A DNA stretch of 64,000 nucleotides from Sva-07 sp964592115 (GTDB lineage: Bacteria > Actinomycetota > Acidimicrobiia > Acidimicrobiales > Ilumatobacteraceae): positions 1-64,000 of the forward strand of contig CAZQCP010000001.1 in the NCBI GenBank assembly GCA_964592115.1, written 5' to 3'. The stretch's first letter is position 1, and each line of letters opens with the position of its first letter. Shown piece after piece: positions 7,902 through 15,628 of the stretch. The position numbers and the translations under genes were made by a program. The notes beneath the pieces are model-generated. The model ran no database searches, had not been told where the DNA came from, and worked only from the letters and a program-made list of their open reading frames with translations.

Positions 7902-8674
7902 GGCAGCTCGAAGGCGGCGATCTCGGCGAGCGCGGCGCAGAACGCATCGATCGATCCGGCGACCAGGTCAGCTCCGTGTTCGGCGGTGGCCACCGTCGGG
8001 TCGCCGATGTGACCGTCGGGACCGAAGTCGTTCGACAGCCAGCCGAACCCGACACGACCGCCGAAGCGCACGTGGTCGTTGGCCGCGAGCGATTCGGGGA
8101 CGTTGCGCGTCGCGGCCGACATGTCGACCAGCTCAGGCGCCAGGTGGAGCATGACCGACGTCTCCTCGGTCCCGCCGTGGATGCCCATCCCCAGCTCGCC
8201 CGCGGGCGACGCTCCCCCCTGATCAGGCGGTACACCGGGATGGGCGAGGAACGTCATCAGCCCGTGGTGCAGGCGGATCTCGCGGTTGGCGACGCCGACG
8301 AGCGCCGAGTTCCCGCCGTGCCCGTTGAAGAACACGAGCTTGCGCGCCCCGGTCGTCGCGACACAGCGGCCGATGTCGTCGAGCACCGCCAACAGCGTCG
8401 TGGCCGACAACCAGATCGTGCCCGACGACCAGGCGTGCTCGTTGGACTTCGTGTAGGCCAACGGCGGCAGCAGCCACACGTCGAGCGCCTCACCGACCCG
8501 CTCCACGGCGGCGCGAGCCACGTGGTCGGCAACCACGAGGTCGGTACTGAACGGCAGGTGCGGACCGTGTTGCTCGATCGCTCCCAGCGGTTGCACGAAG
8601 ATGCTCGACGGCCCGACCAGCCGTGCCACGTCGGGTGCGCGCAGGTCGGCCAGGTTGCGCGAAACAGATGCCAC
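7889..8674 (-). CDS. Creatininase-family amidohydrolase
   Basis: A 261-aa metal-dependent hydrolase. Family motifs: GAIEQHGPHLPFSTD (metal ligands Glu, His, Asp), WSSGTIWLSA, FFNGHGGNSALVG, and GIHGGTEETSVML containing the later ligand Glu. The family includes creatinine amidohydrolase, FAPy deformylase and the MftE peptidase of mycofactocin biosynthesis. No other mycofactocin gene is nearby, so a small-molecule amide substrate is more likely. It is the first gene of a two-gene operon with the M20 hydrolase and diverges from the FAD oxidoreductase across 82 bp. Confidence 0.9.
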   Translation of the reverse strand: MASVSRNLADLRAPDVARLVGPSSIFVQPLGAIEQHGPHLPFSTDLVVADHVARAAVERVGEALDVWLLPPLAYTKSNEHAWSSGTIWLSATTLLAVLDDIGRCVATTGARKLVFFNGHGGNSALVGVANREIRLHHGLMTFLAHPGVPPDQGGASPAGELGMGIHGGTEETSVMLHLAPELVDMSAATRNVPESLAANDHVRFGGRVGFGWLSNDFGPDGHIGDPTVATAEHGADLVAGSIDAFCAALAEIAAFELPVTR

Positions 8675-8756
8675 ACGGGCACGTTACGTGGCCGACATCG
8701 AGACGCGGAAGACTGATGCCGATGAGCGAGCGAACGACCGACGTGGCATCCGCCTC

Positions 8757-10289
8757 ATGACCGACCACGACGCGATCGTGATCGGAGCCGGCCACAACGG
8801 GCTCGTGACCGCTGCGTACCTCGCCCGTGCCGGCCTCGACACGTTGCTCGTCGAGGCGCGCGGCGGCGTCGGGGGTACGGCGGCTTCCGAGCGATTCGGC
8901 GGAGCGACGGTCAACATCTGCAACTGCGATCACCTGACGTTCCGCACGACTCCGGTGGTGAACGAGCTCGACCTGACGGCCCACGGGCTGCACTACATCG
9001 ACGTCGAACCCGCCCAGCACAACTTCTCGTGGGACAGCGCGCGTGCCGGCCACGGTTGGTCCCACTTCCACGACGTCGACGCGACGCTGGACGACCTCGC
9101 CGTCCACCACCTCGACCAGGTCGATGGCTACCGGCGATACGCAGCCGCGGCCATCCCAGCGGCGCGCATGATCCTCGACGCGGCGTGCGAACCGCCATCG
9201 GTGCGGAGCCTGACGACACTCGCCGTTCGGCGACGGATGCATGGGCTCTCGACCCTCCTGCGCTGGTCGCGCCGCAGTGCGGCCGACGTGGTGCGCGGCT
9301 ACTTCGACGACGACGCGATCCTCGGCCCCGCCGCGCTCAATGGCCCGATGGTGTGGGGCATCTCGCCGGAGATGCCGGGGACCGGGCTCGGAGCGCTGGC
9401 ACCTGCGCTGCGCCACGTCGGCCAGGTGGGGCGACCGGTCGGTGGCAGCGGTGAGGTGCCGCGGACGCTGCTGGCGGCGTTCGAGGCTGCCGGCGGCACG
9501 CTGCGCACCAAGTCACCGGTCGAAGCGATCCGCTGCTCGGGCGAACGGGTGAGCGGCATCACGCTGGCCGATGGCGAACAGATCTCAGCGCCGATCGTCG
9601 TGTCGGCCTGCAACCCGCACGACACGTTCCTGCGCTGGCTGCGCAACCCGCCGGCCTCAGCGGCTCGATTGATCGAGCGCTGGCGCGCGATCCCTGCTGA
9701 ACCCGGGTACGAGTCCAAGGTCGACGCCGTGCTGTCGGCTCCGCCCGCGCTGCGCGGCTTCGACCGCCCGCTCGGTGCGACCACGGCGATCGCTCCAGAT
9801 CTCGCGGCGATCGATCGTGGCGCCGGTCTGATCGCCCGAGGCGGTGTGATGGCAGAGCCGGGGCTGCTCGTCAACGTCCCCACGCTGCTCGATCCGGAGC
9901 TGGCGCCCGAGGGCCACCACGTGCTGAGCCTCGAAGTGCTCTACACGCCCTACCACCTGCCCGGCGGCTGGCCCGACTCGCCCGAACCGCGGCGTTGGCT
10001 GGAACTGTTCGCCAGCCTCTGCGAGCCGGGATTCCTCGACTCGATCGTCGCCTGGCGGGCGATGACACCCGACGTCTACGAGCGCGAGTTCCATCTGCCT
10101 GCCGGGCACGCGACGAGCTTCGCCGGGGGCCCGCTGGCGGCGCTGCGCAATCGCAACCCGGAACTCACCGAGTACGAGACCGCCGTCCGCGGTTTGTACC
10201 TCACCGGCGCCGCGACGTTTCCCGGCGCCGGCGTGTGGGGTGCCAGCGGCCGCAACTGCGCCAGCGTCATCCTCGAACAACGTTCGTGA
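8757..10289 (+). CDS. FAD-dependent oxidoreductase of the phytoene-desaturase/PYROXD2-like family
   Basis: About 510 aa. An N-terminal dinucleotide fold, VIGAGHNGLVTAAYLARAG, followed by LLVEARGGVGGTA, is typical of CrtI-like and PYROXD2-like enzymes. The C-terminal family signature GLYLTGAATFPGAGVWGASG closes the FAD site. ATG 8757 starts directly at the Rossmann fold, and the upstream open frame runs antisense through the divergent gene's promoter. No phytoene synthase or other carotenoid gene is present, so a carotenoid role is not supported; it is better called an oxidoreductase of unknown substrate. Confidence 0.88.
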   Translation: MTDHDAIVIGAGHNGLVTAAYLARAGLDTLLVEARGGVGGTAASERFGGATVNICNCDHLTFRTTPVVNELDLTAHGLHYIDVEPAQHNFSWDSARAGHGWSHFHDVDATLDDLAVHHLDQVDGYRRYAAAAIPAARMILDAACEPPSVRSLTTLAVRRRMHGLSTLLRWSRRSAADVVRGYFDDDAILGPAALNGPMVWGISPEMPGTGLGALAPALRHVGQVGRPVGGSGEVPRTLLAAFEAAGGTLRTKSPVEAIRCSGERVSGITLADGEQISAPIVVSACNPHDTFLRWLRNPPASAARLIERWRAIPAEPGYESKVDAVLSAPPALRGFDRPLGATTAIAPDLAAIDRGAGLIARGGVMAEPGLLVNVPTLLDPELAPEGHHVLSLEVLYTPYHLPGGWPDSPEPRRWLELFASLCEPGFLDSIVAWRAMTPDVYEREFHLPAGHATSFAGGPLAALRNRNPELTEYETAVRGLYLTGAATFPGAGVWGASGRNCASVILEQRS

Positions 10290-10310
10290 GCCCAGCCACG
10301 CCGGCCATCG

Positions 10311-10363
10311 CCGATCTCGGTCGGGATCCTCCCGCCCTCCGGGACGATCCCTCCCGCGATCGC
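10311..10363. repeat. Palindromic element, family with CCGATCTCGGT arm, copy 1
   Basis: It begins CCGATCTCGGTCGGGATCCT and contains an inner CCTCCCG...CGGGACG stem. It aligns over about 50 bp with the reverse complement of 12086-12138, with few mismatches on the left and centre and a decayed right arm. It lies 21 bp after the oxidoreductase stop and may terminate transcription. Confidence 0.75.
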
Positions 10364-10448
10364 CGCGCCACCGCGACGTCGTGCGCGGAATAGCCTGGGC
10401 GGCACCGACGTTGCAGGGGTCATCGCCGCCCACCTTCTGGCAGCGGCG

Positions 10449-10455
10449 GGAAGGA
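10449..10455 (+). promoter_or_regulatory. Ribosome binding site of the M50 protease gene
   Basis: GGAAGGA lies 12 bases before ATG 10468. It fixes the start despite an open frame reaching back to 10240. Confidence 0.55.
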
Positions 10456-10467
10456 GCACGTTCCACG

Positions 10468-11559
10468 ATGTCGACCGGTTCCCTCAGATTGGGAACGCTG
10501 TTCGGGATTCCCGTGCGCGGCCACTGGAGCACCGCGCTCGTCGCCCTCCTGCTCGGTGCGAACCTCACGATCGCGCTCGGCGTGATCGGTGGTGCGATCG
10601 CGATCGTCGCCTTCTTCGTCTCCCTCGTGCTCCACGAGCTCGGGCACGCCCTTGTCGCCCGACGGTTCGGCGTCGGCACGCAGCACATCGACCTCTGGGC
10701 ACTCGGCGGCGTCGCTCGCCTCGACCGCGAACCGCCGACCCCGCTCGCCGATGGCCTGATCGCGGCCGCCGGCCCGCTCGTGAACATCGCCCTCGGGGGC
10801 GGCCTGCTCGTTGCCGCGGCGCTGTCCGGCGACTGGGCGGGGTCGACGATCGTCGTCTGGCTGGCGATCGTCAACCTCGCGCTGGCGGCGTTCAACCTGC
10901 TCCCCGGCGCGCCACTCGACGGTGGCCGCATCGTGCGCGCCGTGCGCTGGAAGATGACCGGCAGCCGCTACCGCGGCATGCGCGACTCCGGCCACATCGG
11001 CCGTTTGCTCGGCTGGAGCCTCGTCGCCGTCGGTTTCGCCATGACGTTCAACGGCATGCCGGGCCTGTTCGTCGCCCTCACCGGCTTCTTCATCGCCATC
11101 AGCGCCCGTGCCGAGGTGCTGGCGTCGCTCGTCGCCGAACGCCTCGACGGCATCAAGGTGCGTGACCTCACCTGGTTCGGTATCGCCCAGGTCGGCGCCG
11201 ACATGGACGCCGACTCGATGATCTGGCAGCGGCAGCGCCTCGGCGAGGCTGGCGCGGTGGCGGTCATCGACGACGACGGCCACCTCGACGGCCTCGTGCT
11301 CGAGGACCAGCTCTGGGCGATCCCGCCCGATCGGCGCGGCATGGTGATGCTCACGTCGCTGATGGCGCCGTTCCCCAACCTGGCCCGGGCGACGCCCGAC
11401 GAGGACCTCGCCGCCGTGCTCCCCCGGCTCAACCCGCTACGGCCCGTGGTCACCGTCTGGAACGGCGATGCGCTGCTCGGTGTGGTGCCACCGAAGCGAC
11501 TCCGCGAGCGTCTCGAAGAGGCCAGCCGGCGGGCGTTCGGCAGCCAGATGCGGCCGTAG
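10468..11559 (+). CDS. M50 (site-2 protease type) membrane metalloprotease with CBS-like C-terminus
   Basis: A 363-aa membrane protein. The zinc motif HELGHALVA lies in a transmembrane segment, and the third ligand Asp is in NLLPGAPLDGGRIV. Around these are several hydrophobic helices (ALVALLLGANLTIAL, AIVAFFVSLVLHELG, IAAAGPLVNIALGGG). The C-terminal third (KVRDLTWFGIAQVGADM..., AVAVIDDDGHLDG, VVPPKRLRERL) looks like a pair of degenerate CBS regulatory domains, as in many SpoIVFB-like site-2 proteases. Likely role: intramembrane cleavage of an unknown membrane-bound regulator. A palindromic element lies upstream; no anti-sigma gene is adjacent. Confidence 0.9.
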   Translation: MSTGSLRLGTLFGIPVRGHWSTALVALLLGANLTIALGVIGGAIAIVAFFVSLVLHELGHALVARRFGVGTQHIDLWALGGVARLDREPPTPLADGLIAAAGPLVNIALGGGLLVAAALSGDWAGSTIVVWLAIVNLALAAFNLLPGAPLDGGRIVRAVRWKMTGSRYRGMRDSGHIGRLLGWSLVAVGFAMTFNGMPGLFVALTGFFIAISARAEVLASLVAERLDGIKVRDLTWFGIAQVGADMDADSMIWQRQRLGEAGAVAVIDDDGHLDGLVLEDQLWAIPPDRRGMVMLTSLMAPFPNLARATPDEDLAAVLPRLNPLRPVVTVWNGDALLGVVPPKRLRERLEEASRRAFGSQMRP

Positions 11560-11610
11560 GTGACGCGCCCGTAGGTGATGCGCCGTGGCGATGTGGTGTA
11601 CTCGTCGACC

Positions 11611-12069
11611 ATGACCGATCGCATCGAGATCACCCGCGACATCGTCGCATCCCCGGAGGCCGTCTACGACGCCATCGCCGATGTCACCCGGATGGGCGAA
11701 TGGTCCGAGGAATGTCACGCTTGCGCGTGGCACGACGGGCACGATGGCCCAGCGGTGGGTGCCAGCTTCGACGGCCACAACCGCGCTGGCGACAAGGAGT
11801 GGACCACGCAAGGGACCGTCGTCACCGCCGACCGGCCCACCGCGTTCACGTTCGAGTGTTCGGCGAACGGATTCCACTACTCGACGTGGGGGTACACGAT
11901 CGAGCCGACCGAGCGCGGGTGCCGGGTGACGGAGTGGAGCGAGAACCTGATCCCCGACGAGTTCAAGGCGGCCAGCGCCCAGATCTCGGGGATCGAGGAC
12001 CGCGACGGGCGCAACCGCGAGACCATGAGCGCCACGCTGGAACGTCTCGCCGCCACCCTCGAAGCCTGA
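11611..12069 (+). CDS. SRPBCC (START/Bet v1-like) domain protein
   Basis: A 152-aa single-domain protein. It starts ITRDIVASPEAVYDAIADV, the common opening of polyketide-cyclase/dehydrase-like SRPBCC proteins, and continues with MGEWSEECH, the strand-rich ATTQGTVVTADRPTAF-like centre, and a C-terminal helix (ETMSATLERLAATLEA). The fold makes a hydrophobic pocket for a small ligand; the ligand and role are unknown. ATG 11611 gives a domain-length protein; an in-frame start at 11575 would add 12 non-family residues. It is probably monocistronic, ending at a palindromic element facing the phosphoribosyltransferase gene. Confidence 0.85.
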   Translation: MTDRIEITRDIVASPEAVYDAIADVTRMGEWSEECHACAWHDGHDGPAVGASFDGHNRAGDKEWTTQGTVVTADRPTAFTFECSANGFHYSTWGYTIEPTERGCRVTEWSENLIPDEFKAASAQISGIEDRDGRNRETMSATLERLAATLEA

Positions 12070-12085
12070 TCCCAGCCGATCCCAG

Positions 12086-12138
12086 CCGATCTCGGTCGAG
12101 ATCGTCCCGCGATCCGGGAGGATTCCTACCGAGATCGG
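12086..12138. terminator. Palindromic element, CCGATCTCGGT family copy 2; likely bidirectional terminator
   Basis: Perfect 11-bp arms CCGATCTCGGT (12086-12096) and ACCGAGATCGG (12128-12138) enclose an inner near-palindrome (CGTCCCGCGATCCGGGAGG). It sits between the 3' ends of two convergent genes (stops at 12069 and 12149), where a two-way terminator is expected. Its reverse complement matches 10311-10363. Confidence 0.8.
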
Positions 12139-12148
12139 CGCTGCGATG

Positions 12149-12646
12149 TCAGGCGTCTTTGACGGCCCAGTCGCGCTTGGCGACGGGGTCCTTGTCGCTC
12201 CAGGGGAAGTTGATCCACATGTCGGTGCGCTTCCACACGTAGTCGCACTTCACGACCGAGTGCGACTTCTCGTAGAGCACCGCGGTGCGCACCTCGGCGA
12301 CCTTGCCTTCACAGAACTCCTGCACCGAGCGCAGCGTGTGGCCGGTGTCGGCCACGTCGTCGACGATCAGGATCTGGGCGTCGGACACGTCGACGAAGTC
12401 GGGCGCCGGCGGCAAGATGCGCGGCACCTCGAGGCGCTCGTCGACGCCGGTGTAGAACTCGACGTTCATCGTGTACACGTTCTTCACGGACAGTGCGTAG
12501 CCCATCGCGCCGCCGATCAGCAGACCGCCGCGGGCGATCGACAGCACCATCGCCGGCTCGTAACCGTCGTCGGCGACGAGCTGCGCGAGGTCTCGCGATG
12601 CGGTTCCGAACGTCTCCCAGCTCATGATCTCGCGCTCGCCAGACAT
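12149..12646 (-). CDS. Purine-type phosphoribosyltransferase (xanthine/hypoxanthine PRTase-like)
   Basis: 165 aa. The PRPP-binding motif ILIVDDVADTGHT is clear, preceded by VLSIARGGLLIGGAMGYAL, as in xanthine-guanine or hypoxanthine PRTases and related archaeal-type enzymes. It converts a purine base plus PRPP to the nucleotide in the cytoplasm. The start is ATG 12646; ATG 12625 (MSWETFGTA) is an alternative. It is transcribed behind the molybdenum hydroxylase subunits (53-bp gap), which supports a purine substrate: oxidation and salvage would compete for the same base. The frame stays open far upstream, antisense to nothing meaningful; that extension is a high-GC artefact. Confidence 0.85.
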   Translation of the reverse strand: MSGEREIMSWETFGTASRDLAQLVADDGYEPAMVLSIARGGLLIGGAMGYALSVKNVYTMNVEFYTGVDERLEVPRILPPAPDFVDVSDAQILIVDDVADTGHTLRSVQEFCEGKVAEVRTAVLYEKSHSVVKCDYVWKRTDMWINFPWSDKDPVAKRDWAVKDA

Positions 12647-12699
12647 GGATGGGCAAGCTACACGCGCTGTCCCGGACCTCGCGAACGCCGCGCCGACCG

Positions 12700-15036
12700 T
12701 CACAGGACGATGTCGCTCGGCCGCACCGGCACCCGGGTCAATCGGGCACGTCCGGCATCGGCCGCCGCGCCGGGCACCTGGCGGAGCGCGTCGCGGATCG
12801 CCGCCACGACCGCCGGCGTCGACGAGATGCACGGCGGTTCGCCGACACCCTTCGCCCCGAGTGGTGCGTGCGGATCGGGCTCTTCGACCAACGTCGCCAC
12901 CACGTCGGGCATGTCGAGGAACGTCGGCAACAGGTAGTCGGTGAAGCTGCCGTTGCGGATCACGCCATCGATCTGCACGATCTCCTCCATCACCGCCAGC
13001 CCGACGCCTTGCGCCACACCACCTTCGATCTGGCCGAGCACGGACAGCGGGTTGAGCGCCCGCCCGACATCTTGTGCCGTGGCGATCTGGACGACCTTGA
13101 CGAGACCGAGCTCGGGATCGACGTCGACGACGGCGCGGTGGGCGACGAACGCGAACGCAACGTGGCAATCGCCCTGTCCGTTCTCGTCGAGCTCGCTCGT
13201 CGGCGGATGGCGGTACTCGACGGTCTCGTCGAACTCGGCGCCGGCGACCACGTCGAGCACGGGCCGCCGCCACCCCGACACGGTGTCGACCACGTCGGTC
13301 CCGTCGATGGCGAGCCGAAGCGCATCGAGGCCGTGCACGTCGGCGACGTGCTCCAGGATCTGCTCGCGCACGGTGCGGCACGCCGCGTCGACCGCCCCAC
13401 CACTCATCCACGTCTGGCGTGACGCGGACGTGGACCCGGACGAACCGATCGACGTGTCGATCCGGTCGAGCACCACGTCGTCGATGCCGAGGATCGTGCG
13501 GGCGATCTGGGCGGCGATCGTGACGAACCCCTGGCCGACCTCGGAGGTGGCGAACTTCAGCATCACCCGACCGTCTGCCACCCGGCAACGTGCCGTCGAG
13601 TAGTCGTCGAGACCTTCGCTGTACATCAGGTTCTTGATCGCCACGCCCCACCCGACGCCACGCACGATGTCGCCGGCATCGGCGGTCCGCCCCGCGCCGC
13701 CCGGCAGGCGCATCACGTCGGCACTCCCGTCGGGACGGCGATGACCGCCGATCGGGTCGGTCGGCAACGGCAACGCCGCGGTGTCGCGAATGCACCGTTC
13801 GACGGGAGCCACGTTCAGCACGGGCTGGCCGGTGATCAACAGGTCGCCGGTGCGCATCGCGTTGCGCAACCGGATCTCCACCGGATCGAGCCCGCACGCC
13901 TCCGCGAGGCGATCCATCTGCGATTCGTGGGCGAAGCACGCCTGCACCACTCCGAAGCCACGCATCGCCCCGCACGGCAGGTGGTTCGTGCGCACGGCGT
14001 AACCGTCGACGACCGCGTTCGGGCAGCGGTACGGGCCTTGCGCGTGCGTGACGGCGTTGATGAGCACCGCCGCCGACGTCGATGCGTAGGCGCCACCGTC
14101 GAACACCATCCGCGACTCGATCTTGACGATCTCGCCGTCGGCTCGGGCATGGTGACGCATCCAGATCGTGGCCGGGTGCCGGTGGACGTGTCCGAGGAAG
14201 CTCTCGGCGCGGCTGTACGCCATGCGCACCGGGCGCCCGAGACGCAGCGCGAGCAGGCACGTGTGCACCTGCAAGCTGATGTCCTCGCGCGCCCCGAAGG
14301 CGCCACCGACGCCGCCCAGCACGAGCCGGATCGACTCTTCCGCAAGCCCGAGGCAGGCGGCGAGCTGGATGCGGTCCTCGTGCAGCCACTGCGTCGCGAC
14401 GTGCAACTCGACGCCCCCACCGCCTGGGTCGGGGATCGCCATCGCCGCTTCGAGGCCGAGGAACGCCTGGTCCTGCATGCCGATCTCGTACGTGCCCTCG
14501 ACGACGACGTCACCGGTGGCGTCGGGATCGCCGTGCACGATCCGTTGCCGTCGCACGACGTTGCCGTCGGGATGGATCGGCGCGAACGAGCCGTCGATCG
14601 CCGCTTCCGCGTCGAGCAGCGGTTCGAGCACCTCGTAGTCGACGACGATCGCCTCGAGCGCCCGACGGCAGGTCTCCGGGTGGTCGGCGGCGACGACAGC
14701 GACCGGTTCGCCGACGTAGCGCACGTATTCCTCGGCGAACACCGGTTGGTCCTGGGAGATCAGACCGTACGCGTTGCGGCCGGGGACGTCGCTCGCCGTG
14801 AGCACCGTCTCGACGCCGTCGATGTGCCACGCGCCGCTGACGTCGATCGCGCGGATGCGGGCGTACGGGTGAGGCGAACGCAGCGTCGCACCGAACAAGC
14901 AACCGTCGCCCGACAGGTCGGACGTGAACGCAAAGCTGCCCTGCACCTTGGCGATGCCGTCGGGCCGCGTCGGCGACGACCCGATCGTGCCCGGTCGGTC
15001 CGGCGTCCGCGGTGTCAACACGTCGATAACGGTCAT
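12700..15036 (-). CDS. Xanthine dehydrogenase-type molybdopterin-binding subunit
   Basis: A 778-aa large subunit of a molybdenum hydroxylase. It has the N-terminal aldehyde-oxidase/xanthine-dehydrogenase hammerhead region (IAKVQGSFAFTSDL, LRSPHPYARI) and then molybdopterin-contact motifs GGVGGAFGARED, MRGFGVVQ, EVGQGFVTIA and the C-terminal GAKGVGEPP carrying the active-site Glu. The enzyme hydroxylates purines or other N-heterocycles using water and passes electrons via 2Fe-2S clusters to FAD. The order on the minus strand is FAD subunit, 2Fe-2S subunit, micro-ORF, this gene, PRTase. The start ATG overlaps the micro-ORF stop (ATGA) and has GGAGG only 4 bases upstream. No XdhC-type cofactor-insertion gene is in view. 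Confidence 0.92.
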   Translation of the reverse strand: MTVIDVLTPRTPDRPGTIGSSPTRPDGIAKVQGSFAFTSDLSGDGCLFGATLRSPHPYARIRAIDVSGAWHIDGVETVLTASDVPGRNAYGLISQDQPVFAEEYVRYVGEPVAVVAADHPETCRRALEAIVVDYEVLEPLLDAEAAIDGSFAPIHPDGNVVRRQRIVHGDPDATGDVVVEGTYEIGMQDQAFLGLEAAMAIPDPGGGGVELHVATQWLHEDRIQLAACLGLAEESIRLVLGGVGGAFGAREDISLQVHTCLLALRLGRPVRMAYSRAESFLGHVHRHPATIWMRHHARADGEIVKIESRMVFDGGAYASTSAAVLINAVTHAQGPYRCPNAVVDGYAVRTNHLPCGAMRGFGVVQACFAHESQMDRLAEACGLDPVEIRLRNAMRTGDLLITGQPVLNVAPVERCIRDTAALPLPTDPIGGHRRPDGSADVMRLPGGAGRTADAGDIVRGVGWGVAIKNLMYSEGLDDYSTARCRVADGRVMLKFATSEVGQGFVTIAAQIARTILGIDDVVLDRIDTSIGSSGSTSASRQTWMSGGAVDAACRTVREQILEHVADVHGLDALRLAIDGTDVVDTVSGWRRPVLDVVAGAEFDETVEYRHPPTSELDENGQGDCHVAFAFVAHRAVVDVDPELGLVKVVQIATAQDVGRALNPLSVLGQIEGGVAQGVGLAVMEEIVQIDGVIRNGSFTDYLLPTFLDMPDVVATLVEEPDPHAPLGAKGVGEPPCISSTPAVVAAIRDALRQVPGAAADAGRARLTRVPVRPSDIVL

Positions 15037-15128
15037 CGGTCCTCCGGCGTGGGCGTACGAGTGAGCGAGCGCCAGCGAGCGAGTGGCCACGCGCGGCCTG
15101 CGTGGCCGGGGAACGCCGTCACGGTCAT
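15033..15128 (-). CDS. 31-codon micro-ORF coupled between 2Fe-2S and molybdopterin subunit genes
   Basis: It starts with the ATG that overlaps the 2Fe-2S subunit stop (ATGA, 15125-15128) and ends with a TGA overlapping the molybdopterin subunit ATG (15033-15036). It encodes MTVTAFPGHAGRAWPLARW followed by a basic tail ending PEDR. Both junctions share a GAGGACCGATGACCGT sequence, so the segment looks like a duplication of the gene-start junction with about 90 bp of extra DNA. The start also resembles the real subunit start (MTV). It could be a coupling peptide, a translated spacer or a duplication scar; no family is recognised. Confidence 0.5.
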   Translation of the reverse strand: MTVTAFPGHAGRAWPLARWRSLTRTPTPEDR

Positions 15129-15628
15129 CGGTCCTCCCGTGTGTCGCGGCGCTGCACGGCGACCCGCTGCACCGCGTCGAGGATGCGGCCGTAGCCGGTG
15201 CACCTGCACACGTTGCCGGCCAGCTGTTCGCGGATCTCGGTCTCCGACGGTGCCGGGGATCGATCGAGCAGGTCGTGCACGGCAACGACGAGGCCCGGTG
15301 TGCAGAACCCGCACTGCACCGCACCGGCCTCGACGAACGCAGCCTGCACGTCGGAGGGCACACCGGCAGGCGCCAGCCCCTCGACCGTGACGATCGGTTG
15401 CCCGACCGCCGACGTCGCCATCACCAGGCACGAACACACGACCACACCGTCGAGGAGCACGCTGCACGATCCGCACTCGCCCTGCTCGCACGCTCCCTTC
15501 GTGCCCATCAGGCCGAGCCGGTCGCGCAGCACGTCGAGCAGGCTCTCGCCGAGCCATGAGTCGGTGACGTCGGCGTCGTGGCCGTTGACGTGGAGCCGGT
15601 AGTGGTCGCTGTCGTGCGTCGCGCTCAT
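15125..15628 (-). CDS. Molybdenum hydroxylase 2Fe-2S subunit
   Basis: A 167-aa electron-transfer subunit. The plant-ferredoxin-type cluster Cys set is in CEQGECGSCSVLLDG with a later Cys, and the second cluster uses CGFCTPG and CRCTGYG; all eight expected cysteines are present. It shuttles electrons from the molybdenum centre to FAD. GGAGGT lies 7 bases before ATG 15628. The start overlaps the FAD-subunit stop by 4 bp, so the subunits are translationally coupled. Confidence 0.95.
   Translation of the reverse strand: MSATHDSDHYRLHVNGHDADVTDSWLGESLLDVLRDRLGLMGTKGACEQGECGSCSVLLDGVVVCSCLVMATSAVGQPIVTVEGLAPAGVPSDVQAAFVEAGAVQCGFCTPGLVVAVHDLLDRSPAPSETEIREQLAGNVCRCTGYGRILDAVQRVAVQRRDTREDR

Noticed and set aside
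7889..8674. MftE of a mycofactocin cluster
   Set aside because: No MftA, MftB, MftC or MftF-like genes nearby; the partner gene is an M20 hydrolase.
8757..10289. Carotenoid biosynthesis locus
   Set aside because: Only a CrtI-like fold is present; no phytoene synthase, cyclase or isoprenoid genes are adjacent, and the closest character is the PYROXD2-like group.
12149..14389. 746-codon frame apparently fusing a protein to the phosphoribosyltransferase
   Set aside because: The first 570 codons are an out-of-frame reading of the molybdopterin subunit; the PRTase has its own start at 12646 or 12625.
13741..15390. 549-codon plus-strand open frame
   Set aside because: Antisense shadow of the molybdopterin and 2Fe-2S subunit genes, with no family features.
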